Assembly (NCBI GenBank): GCA_964371695.1
Contig: CAYJOG010000011.1
Span: 1 to 8,862 of the forward strand
Source of the DNA: CAYJOG01 sp964371695 [NCBI: uncultured bacterium]
Lineage (GTDB): Bacteria; CAYJOG01
Direction: 5' to 3'
DNA length: 8,862 nucleotides
A model generated the notes under the pieces. That model worked only from the letters and a program-made list of their open reading frames with translations, did not search any database and had not been told where the DNA came from. Below, piece after piece: positions 1 through 6,817 of this stretch. The stretch's first letter is position 1. Every line of letters begins with the position of its first letter. The position numbers were made by a program, and so were the translations under genes.

Positions 1-6
1 ATACAA

Positions 7-26
7 CAGCGATGAGGACATCGCTG
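7..26. repeat. GTAG-footed REP-like hairpin downstream of the glycerophosphodiesterase gene
   Basis: A perfect 8-bp stem (7-14 with 19-26) closes a 4-nt AGGA loop, starting 27 nt beyond the stop codon of the minus-strand gene. Read on the minus strand, the tetranucleotide GTAG (30-27) stands at the foot of the stem. This is the same layout as the GTGG-footed REP hairpins later in the window, with different arm bases that still pair and the same TCCTC-like centre. It could be a diverged REP or a 3'-end stabilising or terminating hairpin. No run of T follows on the minus strand, so an intrinsic terminator is less likely. Confidence 0.5.
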
Positions 27-52
27 CTACTCATTTCAAACCGGATGAACCA

Positions 53-871
53 CTACGGCTGTGCCTGCAACTTGCGGCGCAGGGCAAAAACCTTGTCCAG
101 GCCGTCGGTCTGAATGCCGTCGCTGCCCAGTTCGGCCATGATTTTCTGGTAAAACCGGGGCTGGTCCTGCCACACCAGGGCGTTGGTGAACACCAGTACG
201 CCCCGGGCGTGGGCGGCGTCTACGGCGGCCGCGTCCAGCTTGCCTGCGTCGCTGTTCAGCGCCCGCAGGTGCGGATAACGGGCCAGTTGGGACGCCACCT
301 CTGCCGCCGTGCTGAAGTGGGGCATGAGGGGCGCTTCGGGCCACAACGCCGCCAGGGCGCGGGCGGTGTCCTCGCCGGTGGTGATCACCACGCAATCGCG
401 GCCAAAGCCATATTTTTTCACCAGGGCCACCATGGCGGCGGTGGGGGGTTCCTTGGCGTCCCAATAAAAACAGGTTTTGCCTTTCATCACCGCAAGGGCT
501 TCCTCCAACGTGGCCACTTTTTCGCCCCGATAGGCGGGGTTGGTGGTGCGGATGCTGAGCGCCTTGATCTGGGCGAGCGTGCGCGCAGACACCGGCCCCG
601 TGCCGCTGGTGGTGCGGTTGAGCGTGTCGTCGTGCATCAGCACGGGCACGCCGTCTTTGCTGGTGCGCACGTCCAGCTCAATGTAGTCCGCGCCCATTTC
701 AATGGCCTTGCGAATGCCCGCCAGGGTGTTTTCCGGCGCAAAGCGCATGGCGGTGCGGTGGGCAATGACCAGGATGTTTTTGTTGGGCCGGTGCGTGGGC
801 AGAGATGCCGCACACAAAAGCCGGGGCGAAAAAACCGTCAGAAGCAGGAAACAGAAAATCATTCGACGCAT
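53..871 (-). CDS. Secreted glycerophosphodiester phosphodiesterase (GDPD family)
   Basis: The 272-residue product matches the GDPD TIM-barrel family, which hydrolyses glycerophosphodiesters to glycerol-3-phosphate and an alcohol with a divalent metal. Residues 1-22 form a hydrophobic signal peptide, so the enzyme probably acts in the periplasm or outside the cell. Family motifs appear in order: IAHR (H38, R39), PENT (E47), ELDVR (E65, D67) and MHDDTLNRTT (H80, D81). The late strand DGIQTDG lies near residue 251. The usual HRG is HRT here, and the mid-barrel E-x-K is replaced by DAK (138-140); both are modest deviations that may alter substrate choice. The ATG at 871 is preceded by no Shine-Dalgarno, but a TAAAAT box ends 6 nt upstream, which would give a leaderless mRNA. 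The gene is monocistronic and divergent from the YfhO-like gene. Family assignment is firm; the substrate is unknown. Confidence 0.93.
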   Translation of the reverse strand: MRRMIFCFLLLTVFSPRLLCAASLPTHRPNKNILVIAHRTAMRFAPENTLAGIRKAIEMGADYIELDVRTSKDGVPVLMHDDTLNRTTSGTGPVSARTLAQIKALSIRTTNPAYRGEKVATLEEALAVMKGKTCFYWDAKEPPTAAMVALVKKYGFGRDCVVITTGEDTARALAALWPEAPLMPHFSTAAEVASQLARYPHLRALNSDAGKLDAAAVDAAHARGVLVFTNALVWQDQPRFYQKIMAELGSDGIQTDGLDKVFALRRKLQAQP

Positions 872-877
872 GGGCTT

Positions 878-883
878 ATTTTA
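878..883 (-). promoter_or_regulatory. Possible -10 box for the glycerophosphodiesterase gene
   Basis: TAAAAT on the minus strand ends 6 nt before the ATG at 871. If used, transcription would start at or next to the A of the ATG, giving a leaderless message. No convincing -35 was found. The call rests on position and on similar boxes before two other genes here. Confidence 0.35.
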
Positions 884-975
884 TGGGCCTGTGTGAATGA
901 AGTGTTGAGCGCCCGTGTTTGCCCTTGATGCAGGGCTGGACAAAAGAAACATTTGCATCTGGCCGATATGAATTC

Positions 976-1071
976 ATACCAATTCTTCTGATCCCTTCCT
1001 TGGTTCATCCCGGTTTCCTGACAGCCCGCCCTTCCGGCGGTTTCCTGCCATCGCTGGATTAGAATTGGTAT
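976..1071. repeat. 96-bp element with 11-bp perfect terminal inverted repeats (MITE-like or hairpin element)
   Basis: ATACCAATTCT (976-986) and its exact reverse complement (1061-1071) bracket 74 bp. Inside are two direct copies of CGGTTTCCTG (1011-1020 and 1038-1047). A 10-bp palindrome, ATGAATTCAT (968-977), abuts and overlaps the left end. No protein is encoded within. The terminal repeats suggest a miniature non-autonomous insertion or a conserved intergenic hairpin. A target duplication cannot be told apart from the palindromic ends. The TTG that would extend the next gene lies inside the right arm. Confidence 0.5.
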
Positions 1072-1100
1072 CAGCACTTCGCCTTGCGGCGACCCCTGCC

Positions 1101-3563
1101 ATGACACCTCCCTGGATCAAAGACCGCCTTGGTCGGCAGGATATTCCCTGGTTGCTGCTGCTCAGCGCTCTGGCGGTGGTGGTGTGCTGGCCCTTGGTGG
1201 GGCAAGGCCAGTTGCCCCTGCACGCTGACAACATCAACGTGAACCTGCCCCGACACGTTTTTTTGCATCACCATTTCTTCAGGGGGTTGTTGCCGTTGTG
1301 GGATCCGCAGGTGGGCGCGGGGGCCCCCACGGACATTTTTCTCGCCCCCACTTGGCCTTTTTATCCCTTCAACCTGCCGTTTTACCTGATCCCCGATCCG
1401 CTGGATTCGTTCCGCTTCAGTTTTCTCGGCATGTTCCTGATGCTGGGCTGGGTGTTTTATGTCAGTGCGCGGTTGTCGTTCACGGGCAGCCGGTTTGCCG
1501 CCGCGCTGGGGGCGGTGCTGTTCATGCTCAGTGGTTACGCCCAGGTGAACTTTGATCATCCCCAGGACCTGCCCCCGCTGGCCTGGGCGCCCCTGGTGCT
1601 GGCGGGGGCGCTGAACTGGCTGGCCACGCGCAAGCCGCTGTGGCTGTTTGTGATGGCCGGGGCGGTGGGCTTGCAGTTCATGGGCTTCAACCTGCAATGG
1701 GACCTGATGACCTGCCTGATGACGCTGGCGCTGTGGGCCGCCTGGGGATGGGTGCGCCGGGACCAGCGATTGAGCGGCCTGCCCGGCCAGCCGGGGCAGG
1801 CACTCGTGGGCCTGCTGGGAGCCTGGGGCGTGGGGGCGTTGTCGGCGGCCATTGTGTTGTTGCCCTTCATGCTGGGAGGCATGGGGGCAGAAAGGGCCGC
1901 GTGGCACTGGCGGTGGAACGTGGGGTTTCCCATGGGGCCGCCACACGTGCTGGCCTCGCTTTATCCCAACCTGTTCGGCAGCTTTTTCAGCAACACCCAC
2001 TGGGCCAACGGGGCCTATTGGGGCGAGAGCACGGGTTATGTGGGTTTCGCCGCGCTCACGCTGGTGTTGTATTCCGCAAGGCGGCGGCTGGGCCGCCCTG
2101 CTGTCGCGTTTTTGCTGATCGCCCTGTTGGGGCTGGTGATTTCTTTTGGCGCACGCACGCCGGTGGGGCTGGTGGTGTTCAACCTGCCGCTGTTCCACGC
2201 CTTTGCCCACCCGGGGCGCTTCTTTTTTGTCATGACCTGCGCCCTGAGTGTGGCGGTGGCCATGGCCGGTGAAACACTCACCGAAGAGAAACAACCCCCC
2301 GGCGTGCTGGCCCGGTGGGTGATGGGTCTGGCCCTGCTCAGCGCCCTGCTGTTGCTGGTGTTGCGCGGCCCCATGGAAAACCTGTTTCTGGACCTGCTGC
2401 ACCGCGCCTATGCCGGGGAGGGTTTCGGGTTTTTGGCCAAGCTGTTTTTGCAGGGCCGGGCCGAGCACGACTGGGCGTTTTATGCCGCCAAAAGCAGCGG
2501 CATTTTTCGCACGGTCGCCACGGCGGTGGCGGCGGGACATGGTGTGCTGGGGGCGGCCATCGCCCTGGGTTATCTGGGGCGGGAACAGGCCCGGACAAAG
2601 CAGGCGCTGTGGCTGGGGCTGATGGCGGTTTCGCTGCTGATTCCCATGGGGCATTTCACCACCAACCATCCCGCCGCGCTGCTGCGGCGCGAGCCGGACT
2701 ATCTCAGGGTGGCCAAACAACACCTGCACGGCGGGCGATTTCTGCCTTCCCTCCAAGCAAAAAACGACCTTTCCCTGCCCTGGCGCGAAGAGCTGAACAC
2801 GATTTTTGATGTGCCGCTGGCCAAGGCCTATCTGCACTTTCACGCCGCCAACAACACCCTGCCTCCTGGTGAGTTCTGCCAGCTTTATGGCGTGCGGGTG
2901 CTCACACAGTTTTCGGTGTCAAACCCACCTGCGCCCTATTGCGCGGCACAACATTTGCTGGCCACGGTGAGGTCCGCCGACGCCACCGGCAAACCCACCG
3001 GTTCCCTGCGGCTTTATTCGGTGAAAAACCCGTTGCCGGTGGCCTATCTGGCCCCCACGGTGCGCACTTACCCCGCAACGCTTTCGCCCAGCGGCGTGCT
3101 GCGCGGGCAGCCCCTCAACCCCCGCCTCACCGTGTTGTTGCCCAAGGCTGACGCCACCGGACTGGACGGTCTGTTGGAAGAAAATGCTTCACCGCCGGAA
3201 GCGATTGACCCACAGAACGGCGTGACGGGTTTTCGCCGCCCCCTGACCCACCAGATGCGCCTGTCGGTGAAGGCCCCACAGACCACCCTGCTGGTGGTGC
3301 TGGAGAACTGGGACCAAGGCTGGCGCGCCACGGTGGACGGCAAACCCGCCCCCATCCGCCGGGCCTTTGGGGCGTTCATGGCGCTGCGCGTGCCCGCAGG
3401 CCAACACCGGGTGGCGCTGGATTATTTCCCCTGGCACTGGCCCTGGCTGCCGCTTTTTTGTGGCGGCGTGTGGCTGGGGATTTTGCTGGGGGGCGCGGGG
3501 TGCTGGTTAACCAACCAGCGGCTCAGTCCCCCGGCTGCGGGTGTGTCTTGGCCCACGCCTTGA
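1101..3563 (+). CDS. YfhO-like multi-spanning membrane protein (GT-C-type glycosyltransferase superfamily)
   Basis: About 820 residues of mostly hydrophobic sequence with many predicted transmembrane helices; the first is at roughly residues 15-35. After it comes an extracytoplasmic loop with an acidic HADN (41-44), then LPLWDPQVGAG (64-74) and a Pro/aromatic-rich stretch. This is the loop pattern of YfhO and related GT-C proteins, which transfer sugars from lipid carriers outside the membrane. The soluble C-terminal part contains QGWRATVDGKPAPI and RVPAGQHRVALDY (from about residue 763), the typical YfhO C-terminal module, then a last helix. The ATG at 1101 is preferred. A TTG at 1065 would add 12 residues but falls inside the inverted repeat. 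No Shine-Dalgarno is visible for either start. The last 41 bp overlap the convergent binding-protein gene. Acceptor and sugar are unknown; a cell-envelope glycosylation role is inference. Confidence 0.82.
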   Translation: MTPPWIKDRLGRQDIPWLLLLSALAVVVCWPLVGQGQLPLHADNINVNLPRHVFLHHHFFRGLLPLWDPQVGAGAPTDIFLAPTWPFYPFNLPFYLIPDPLDSFRFSFLGMFLMLGWVFYVSARLSFTGSRFAAALGAVLFMLSGYAQVNFDHPQDLPPLAWAPLVLAGALNWLATRKPLWLFVMAGAVGLQFMGFNLQWDLMTCLMTLALWAAWGWVRRDQRLSGLPGQPGQALVGLLGAWGVGALSAAIVLLPFMLGGMGAERAAWHWRWNVGFPMGPPHVLASLYPNLFGSFFSNTHWANGAYWGESTGYVGFAALTLVLYSARRRLGRPAVAFLLIALLGLVISFGARTPVGLVVFNLPLFHAFAHPGRFFFVMTCALSVAVAMAGETLTEEKQPPGVLARWVMGLALLSALLLLVLRGPMENLFLDLLHRAYAGEGFGFLAKLFLQGRAEHDWAFYAAKSSGIFRTVATAVAAGHGVLGAAIALGYLGREQARTKQALWLGLMAVSLLIPMGHFTTNHPAALLRREPDYLRVAKQHLHGGRFLPSLQAKNDLSLPWREELNTIFDVPLAKAYLHFHAANNTLPPGEFCQLYGVRVLTQFSVSNPPAPYCAAQHLLATVRSADATGKPTGSLRLYSVKNPLPVAYLAPTVRTYPATLSPSGVLRGQPLNPRLTVLLPKADATGLDGLLEENASPPEAIDPQNGVTGFRRPLTHQMRLSVKAPQTTLLVVLENWDQGWRATVDGKPAPIRRAFGAFMALRVPAGQHRVALDYFPWHWPWLPLFCGGVWLGILLGGAGCWLTNQRLSPPAAGVSWPTP

Positions 3564-4533
3564 AGCGCGCCGGGGCGCTGGTGTCAAACCACCGTTTGGC
3601 CTCGGTGGCCCAGCCCCGTTTGCGGGCGTCTTCAAAGGCCGCTTCGTATTGCTTCAGATAATCCGGCGGGGTGCGGAACAACGACCCCTGAAACGCCAGA
3701 AAAAACCAGCGCACCGTGGCAAAGGATGGATCGCGGTGGGCATTTGCCAGCACCTGCGCCAATTTGTCCAGCACCGCCGGGGGCATGTCGCGGCGGGTGG
3801 CCAGAAACACCATCGGCTCGCCGGGGCGACACACCAAAGGCCCGGCGTTTTTGAACTCTGGTTTCTGTTTTTGCACAAACAGCCACTTTTGCCAACCCAT
3901 ATACGCCGCGTCGGTTTCGCCCTTCAGCAACTTCTCCAGCGCCACCGCCGGATTGGCGTGAAAATCAAAACCGCCAAAGAACTTTTCCAGCGGTTCGTTC
4001 ACGCCGCCCTCAAACAGCAAACGCCGCACGGTGACGTAATCCGTGAGGCCGTTCAGCCGTTTGCCCTTCAGCGCCGCCACGCCCTTCAGGCCCCGGCGTT
4101 TGTCTACAAACAGGCAGGCCTGGCCATAGGTCTGGCCCTTCACCGTCCAGCCCAGAAAAGGCGTCAGTTGCTGGCGCAGCACGTCGTGCAGCATGTATTC
4201 CTCAGGGTAAAGATAAATCAGCTCGGCCTTTTTCTCGCGGGTGAGACGCATGGCTTCGTCCATGGCCACCACGTTGCCGGGCTTGCCGCGTTTCATGGCC
4301 AGTTCGTGGCTGTGCAGGATTTCCAGCGAGCCGTCGTAACCCGTTTTCTGCGCCACGCCCTTCACCATGCTGTTGAAGGCGTCGTAAACGCGGTGATAGT
4401 TCACCCCCAGCGAGGCATAACCCATGGGCACATACCAGCGCACTTTTTGCGCCGCCTGGGCCGTGGGCGCGCCGCACGACAACAACATCAGGCCAGCAAC
4501 CGCCAATTTCCAGAGTTGAGTGAATCTTTTCAT
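3523..4533 (-). CDS. PhnD-like periplasmic substrate-binding protein (phosphate/phosphonate-type PBP2 fold), orphan
   Basis: 336 residues. An N-terminal export signal covers residues 1-27. It has either a lipobox-like LLSC (Cys20) or a signal peptidase I site after AQA (27), so lipid anchoring is possible but not certain. The body resembles the two-lobed binding proteins of phosphate/phosphite/phosphonate ABC systems: YVPMGYASLG starts the first strand, LKGKRLNGLTDYVTVRRLL (155-173) is the hinge-side segment of PhnD-like proteins, and KGETDAAYMG (204-213) matches their conserved GE-DA motif. No permease or ATPase gene is adjacent, so it either serves a transporter encoded elsewhere or acts as a sensor. 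No Shine-Dalgarno is present; a TATACT box lies 12 nt before the ATG. Its 3' end overlaps the convergent YfhO-like gene by 41 bp. The ligand cannot be read from the sequence. Confidence 0.8.
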   Translation of the reverse strand: MKRFTQLWKLAVAGLMLLSCGAPTAQAAQKVRWYVPMGYASLGVNYHRVYDAFNSMVKGVAQKTGYDGSLEILHSHELAMKRGKPGNVVAMDEAMRLTREKKAELIYLYPEEYMLHDVLRQQLTPFLGWTVKGQTYGQACLFVDKRRGLKGVAALKGKRLNGLTDYVTVRRLLFEGGVNEPLEKFFGGFDFHANPAVALEKLLKGETDAAYMGWQKWLFVQKQKPEFKNAGPLVCRPGEPMVFLATRRDMPPAVLDKLAQVLANAHRDPSFATVRWFFLAFQGSLFRTPPDYLKQYEAAFEDARKRGWATEAKRWFDTSAPARFKAWAKTHPQPGD

Positions 4534-4545
4534 GGGTGAATCAGA

Positions 4546-4569
4546 AGTATAAGAACCAATCCCTTGGTT
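4546..4569 (-). promoter_or_regulatory. Possible promoter and operator of the binding-protein gene
   Basis: On the minus strand, TATACT (4551-4546) ends 12 nt before the ATG at 4533. Directly upstream is a 6-bp inverted repeat, AACCAA/TTGGTT (4554-4559 with 4564-4569, loop of 4), between the -10 and the expected -35 zone. No good -35 is visible, so an activator or repressor site is plausible. This is pattern reading only. Confidence 0.3.
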
Positions 4570-4586
4570 TGTTCAGAAGGATGCCT

Positions 4587-4663
4587 ATGTTGAACATCAC
4601 GCCCCGCCGATGCGCCGGTTCCCGTGCCTGCTTCAACGGCAACCCACCGCCTCAGGGCGGGGC
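4587..4663. other. Palindrome-rich gap between the binding-protein and terminase genes
   Basis: The 171-bp gap holds an 11-bp palindrome, ATGTTGAACAT (4587-4597), and an 8-bp inverted pair, GCCCCGCC/GGCGGGGC (4601-4608 with 4656-4663). No small-terminase gene, tRNA or clear phage attachment site was recognised. The structures could be regulatory or the eroded edge of the phage-derived segment. Confidence 0.3.
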
Positions 4664-4704
4664 ATGCACAACTGTTCTTCCGCCGCCCGGTGCGGCTTTT
4701 GTGG

Positions 4705-6051
4705 ATGCCACCTCAAGCCCCCTTCATCAGCCCCGTGCCGCTGCTGCCCCACCAGCAGCGGTTTTTTGACAGCCGCACCAAAAACCTGGCGCTCATCACC
4801 GGCGTGGGAGCGGGCAAGAGTTTTGTGGGGGCGCTCAAAACAGCGCTTCTCTCCCGCGAGGCGTTTCCTCATCCGGTGCTCATTGCCACCGGATCGCGTG
4901 ATCAGCTCTTGCGCAACATCGTGTTTCCGCTTCAGAACATGGCGGCGGAACTGGGTTTCGAGACGGTTTACAAGGGATATCCCTATCACCGCCTCACGTT
5001 CACCTGGCCCGGCGAGACCGATGAAAACGGCGCACCACGGCAGGGGTTCGGATTTGCATTTGGTGTGCAGGACGACGGCGCGATGCACCGCATGAGGGGC
5101 CTGAACGTGGCCGCCGCCTGGGTGGACGAAGGCCGCGACGTGCCGGTGGAGGCGTGGGAAATCATCAAGAGTCGCGTGCGCGTGGGTGAGGGGCTGCGGC
5201 AGATTCTGCTCACCAGCACACCGGGGCGCGGAGCCGACTGGATGCACCGGTTTTTTGTGCGCGACGTGGCCGAAAAACCCGCCCGGGCGCGGGACAGGGA
5301 ACTGATTACCGGCGTCACCAGCGCCCACAATCCGCACCTGCCTGCGGATTATCTGCAAGACCTGCGGGACAGTTACGACCCCACCACGCTGGCCCGCGAG
5401 TTTCAGGGCCAGTGGGTGGAAGACAAAACCCTGCAGGTGGTGCATGAATTTGACCGCGCCCGCCACGCGGTGACGGGCGAAGAACAGGATTACACCCCCA
5501 ACCTGCCGGTGCTGCTGTCGCTGGATTTCAACATGCTGGGCAGCGCGCTGTTGTGCCACTGGTGGGAGGAAAAGCTGTGGGTGTTCGATGAAATACGCCT
5601 GCCCAAAAGCAACACGTGGGAGGTGGTGGGCGAGGCGGTGCGCCGCATGGCAACAGACTTGCCCGCCGAGCGCCGTGTGCGCGAATGGGTGGTGGCGGGC
5701 GACGCCACAGGCCACCACGGCGACACCCGCAGCCGTTACAACGACTGGCAGATTGTGCGGGAAATCCTGCGGGACAAACCGGCCTTTCCCTGGACCTATC
5801 ACGAGGCCACCTGGACCCACAACCCCTCGGTGCGCGACACGGTGGTGCTCTTGAACGCCAAGTTCAGCCGCGACGAGGTGCTGATTCACGAACGCTGCCG
5901 CCTGTTGATGATGGACCTGGAAGAAACCCGCTACCGGCCCGGCTCGGAGACGCTGGACAAAACCAACCCCGACCTCACCCACCTCACCGACGCCCTGCGC
6001 TACGCCGCCAAGGCGGTGTATTACAACCACCCCCAAAAGCCGAGTTTGTGA
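4705..6051 (+). CDS. terL: Phage terminase large subunit (TerL), ATPase plus nuclease
   Basis: From the ATG at 4705 the product is 448 residues. It is the motor and cutter that packs phage DNA into proheads. The N-terminal adenine-binding segment LLPHQQRFF leads to Walker A GVGAGKS (33-39, K38). Walker B is AAAWVDE (136-142, D141 and catalytic E142), and the coupling motif is LLTST (168-172). The C-terminal RNase H-like nuclease has its acidic residues in SLDFN (D274), AGDATG (D333) and DALRYA (D429). All key residues are present and the length is normal, so the gene looks functional rather than decayed. A GTG at 4624 would add 27 atypical residues; neither start has a clear Shine-Dalgarno. 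No small subunit is upstream. The portal gene that normally follows lies beyond the transposase cassette. The subgroup (PBSX/Terminase_6-like) is inferred. Confidence 0.93.
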   Translation: MPPQAPFISPVPLLPHQQRFFDSRTKNLALITGVGAGKSFVGALKTALLSREAFPHPVLIATGSRDQLLRNIVFPLQNMAAELGFETVYKGYPYHRLTFTWPGETDENGAPRQGFGFAFGVQDDGAMHRMRGLNVAAAWVDEGRDVPVEAWEIIKSRVRVGEGLRQILLTSTPGRGADWMHRFFVRDVAEKPARARDRELITGVTSAHNPHLPADYLQDLRDSYDPTTLAREFQGQWVEDKTLQVVHEFDRARHAVTGEEQDYTPNLPVLLSLDFNMLGSALLCHWWEEKLWVFDEIRLPKSNTWEVVGEAVRRMATDLPAERRVREWVVAGDATGHHGDTRSRYNDWQIVREILRDKPAFPWTYHEATWTHNPSVRDTVVLLNAKFSRDEVLIHERCRLLMMDLEETRYRPGSETLDKTNPDLTHLTDALRYAAKAVYYNHPQKPSL

Positions 6052-6068
6052 AAAAAGGGTTTATCTAT

Positions 6069-6102
6069 TTTGTTTTGCACAGGCGGGACGCCTGCGCCAC
6101 CA
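6069..6102. repeat. Left 34-bp direct repeat of the RAYT cassette, containing a REP hairpin
   Basis: The 34 bases here are identical to 6737-6770 on the other side of the transposase gene. They comprise a T-rich leader and a REP whose minus-strand reading is GTGG at the foot, then the arms GCAGGCG/CGCCTG. Identity stops abruptly at both ends (6068 and 6103 differ from their counterparts). The copies may reflect the way the cassette was inserted, or two REPs in the same orientation. Confidence 0.85.
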
Positions 6103-6152
6103 GAACATTGCCACCAGAACTATGTCACCAGAACTGCGCCTCCAGAACAGGC
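6097..6152. repeat. Four-unit 14-bp tandem repeat grown out of a REP tail
   Basis: Units 6097-6110, 6111-6124, 6125-6138 and 6139-6152 follow the consensus CCACCAGAACNNTG, with decay towards the right end. The first unit starts inside the REP, so the array seems to derive from the REP foot (CCACC is the complement of GGTGG). The unit length is not a multiple of three and the array lies after the terminase stop, so it is non-coding. Confidence 0.75.
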
Positions 6153-6183
6153 CTTCCCCCAAAAGCCTTTCCTGAAAATTTTT

Positions 6184-6208
6184 TGGTGGGGCAGGCATCT
6201 TGCCTGCC
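6184..6208 (+). repeat. REP hairpin, plus orientation, beside the RAYT 3' end
   Basis: Reading plus, GGTGG is followed by GCAGGC, a short centre and GCCTGCC, forming a 6-bp stem with GTGG at its foot. It matches the other REPs here base for base at the foot, with A/G and C/T changes in the arms. It faces the copy at 6080-6102 in inverted orientation, so the pair looks like a REPIN whose spacer was enlarged by the 14-bp array. It lies 26 nt beyond the stop of the transposase. Confidence 0.75.
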
Positions 6209-6234
6209 TTGAATAAAAAACAAACCAAAATATT

Positions 6235-6687
6235 TTATGAATGAAAACCTTCGGCCCAAACCCATGGATAATCCGCCGCTTCAGGCCACCGCTTTTTGGG
6301 GTTACCAAGAATGTATTGCATTTTTTCCAACATGTCTTGTTCGTCCCTTACCTGCCGGTCAAAAGATTCATCTTGCCAAACAATCCCCATTTTTCCACGA
6401 TGTTTTCCAATGGCCTTGCTGGAAAAAGACTTCCAGGAATGGAGGGTTTTTTCAAGTGGATATTGGGCCATGGTGGTGAGAACGACATGAACATGATCAT
6501 CCATCACCACAAAGGCATACAGCAGATAGCGCTGGTCTTTGAAAAATTGCAAAGCGTTGCTTGTGATTGTTTTCTCTGTTTCAGACAGTTCTGATGTTCC
6601 AGAAGCAATTCTCCATGTAACAAAGTATGTAGCCCCCGGCGTGTAAATGTGTGGCAGTCGGCGGCGACGAATTGTCACAAACCTCAT
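6235..6687 (-). CDS. REP-associated tyrosine transposase (RAYT, Y1/HUH, IS200-like)
   Basis: 150 residues from the ATG at 6687. RAYTs are single-domain HUH endonucleases related to IS200/IS605 TnpA that bind and cut REP hairpins and are thought to spread them. Features seen: the opening strand GATYFVTWR (18-26), the metal-binding HUH signature DDHVHVV with H65 and H67, a basic region WQDESFDRQVRD (104-115), and the nucleophile in QYILGNP (Y125). All catalytic residues are present. An in-frame TTG at 6771 would add 28 residues, but these merely translate the flanking REP (AQASRLC), so the internal ATG is preferred. No clear Shine-Dalgarno is seen. The gene lies antisense between the terminase and portal genes, with REPs on both sides, and is probably an insertion into that pair. 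Confidence 0.9.
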   Translation of the reverse strand: MRFVTIRRRRLPHIYTPGATYFVTWRIASGTSELSETEKTITSNALQFFKDQRYLLYAFVVMDDHVHVVLTTMAQYPLEKTLHSWKSFSSKAIGKHRGKMGIVWQDESFDRQVRDEQDMLEKMQYILGNPKKRWPEAADYPWVWAEGFHS

Positions 6688-6736
6688 TCTACAGGTTGTT
6701 CGTGTTTGATCATTCGGAAAAGACAGAGGATTTTTC

Positions 6737-6770
6737 TTTGTTTTGCACAGGCGGGACGCCTGCGCCACCA
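6737..6770. repeat. Right 34-bp direct repeat of the RAYT cassette, containing a REP hairpin
   Basis: An exact copy of 6069-6102 in the same orientation, 668 bp away. The REP within it reads on the minus strand, the same strand as the transposase, with its GTGG foot outward. Recombination between the two copies would remove the transposase gene precisely. Confidence 0.85.
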
Positions 6771-6805
6771 AAAAATGAATTCACCTTTATCACACCAAAT
6801 CCCAC

Positions 6806-6812
6806 AAGGAGA
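6806..6812 (+). promoter_or_regulatory. Strong Shine-Dalgarno of the portal gene
   Basis: AAGGAGA lies 5 nt before the ATG at 6818 and fixes that start. It is the only clear Shine-Dalgarno in the window, in contrast to the chromosomal-type genes around it. Confidence 0.8.
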
Positions 6813-6817
6813 CCCAC

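Noticed and set aside
1071-2843. Long open frame antisense to the YfhO-like gene
   Set aside because: Its composition (Gln, His, Arg, Pro and Gly rich, low complexity) is typical of the antisense of a GC-rich gene; the plus-strand frame has coherent membrane helices and family motifs.
3541-4539. Plus-strand frame over the binding-protein gene
   Set aside because: The product looks like antisense translation (His, Gln, Arg rich), while the minus frame has a signal peptide and PhnD-like motifs.
4598-4704. Small terminase or tRNA/attachment site before terL
   Set aside because: No coherent frame, cloverleaf or repeat matching the far side of the phage genes was found.
4633-6036. Antisense frame over the terminase gene
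   Set aside because: The plus strand carries all TerL catalytic motifs; the antisense product is rich in His, Gln and Val with no known motif.
6069-6152. CRISPR-like array
   Set aside because: The 14-bp units are contiguous with no unique spacers, and no cas genes are present; it is a plain tandem repeat.
6688-6771. N-terminal extension of the transposase to the TTG at 6771
   Set aside because: The extra residues are a translation of the REP-containing 34-bp repeat; family homology begins after the ATG at 6687.
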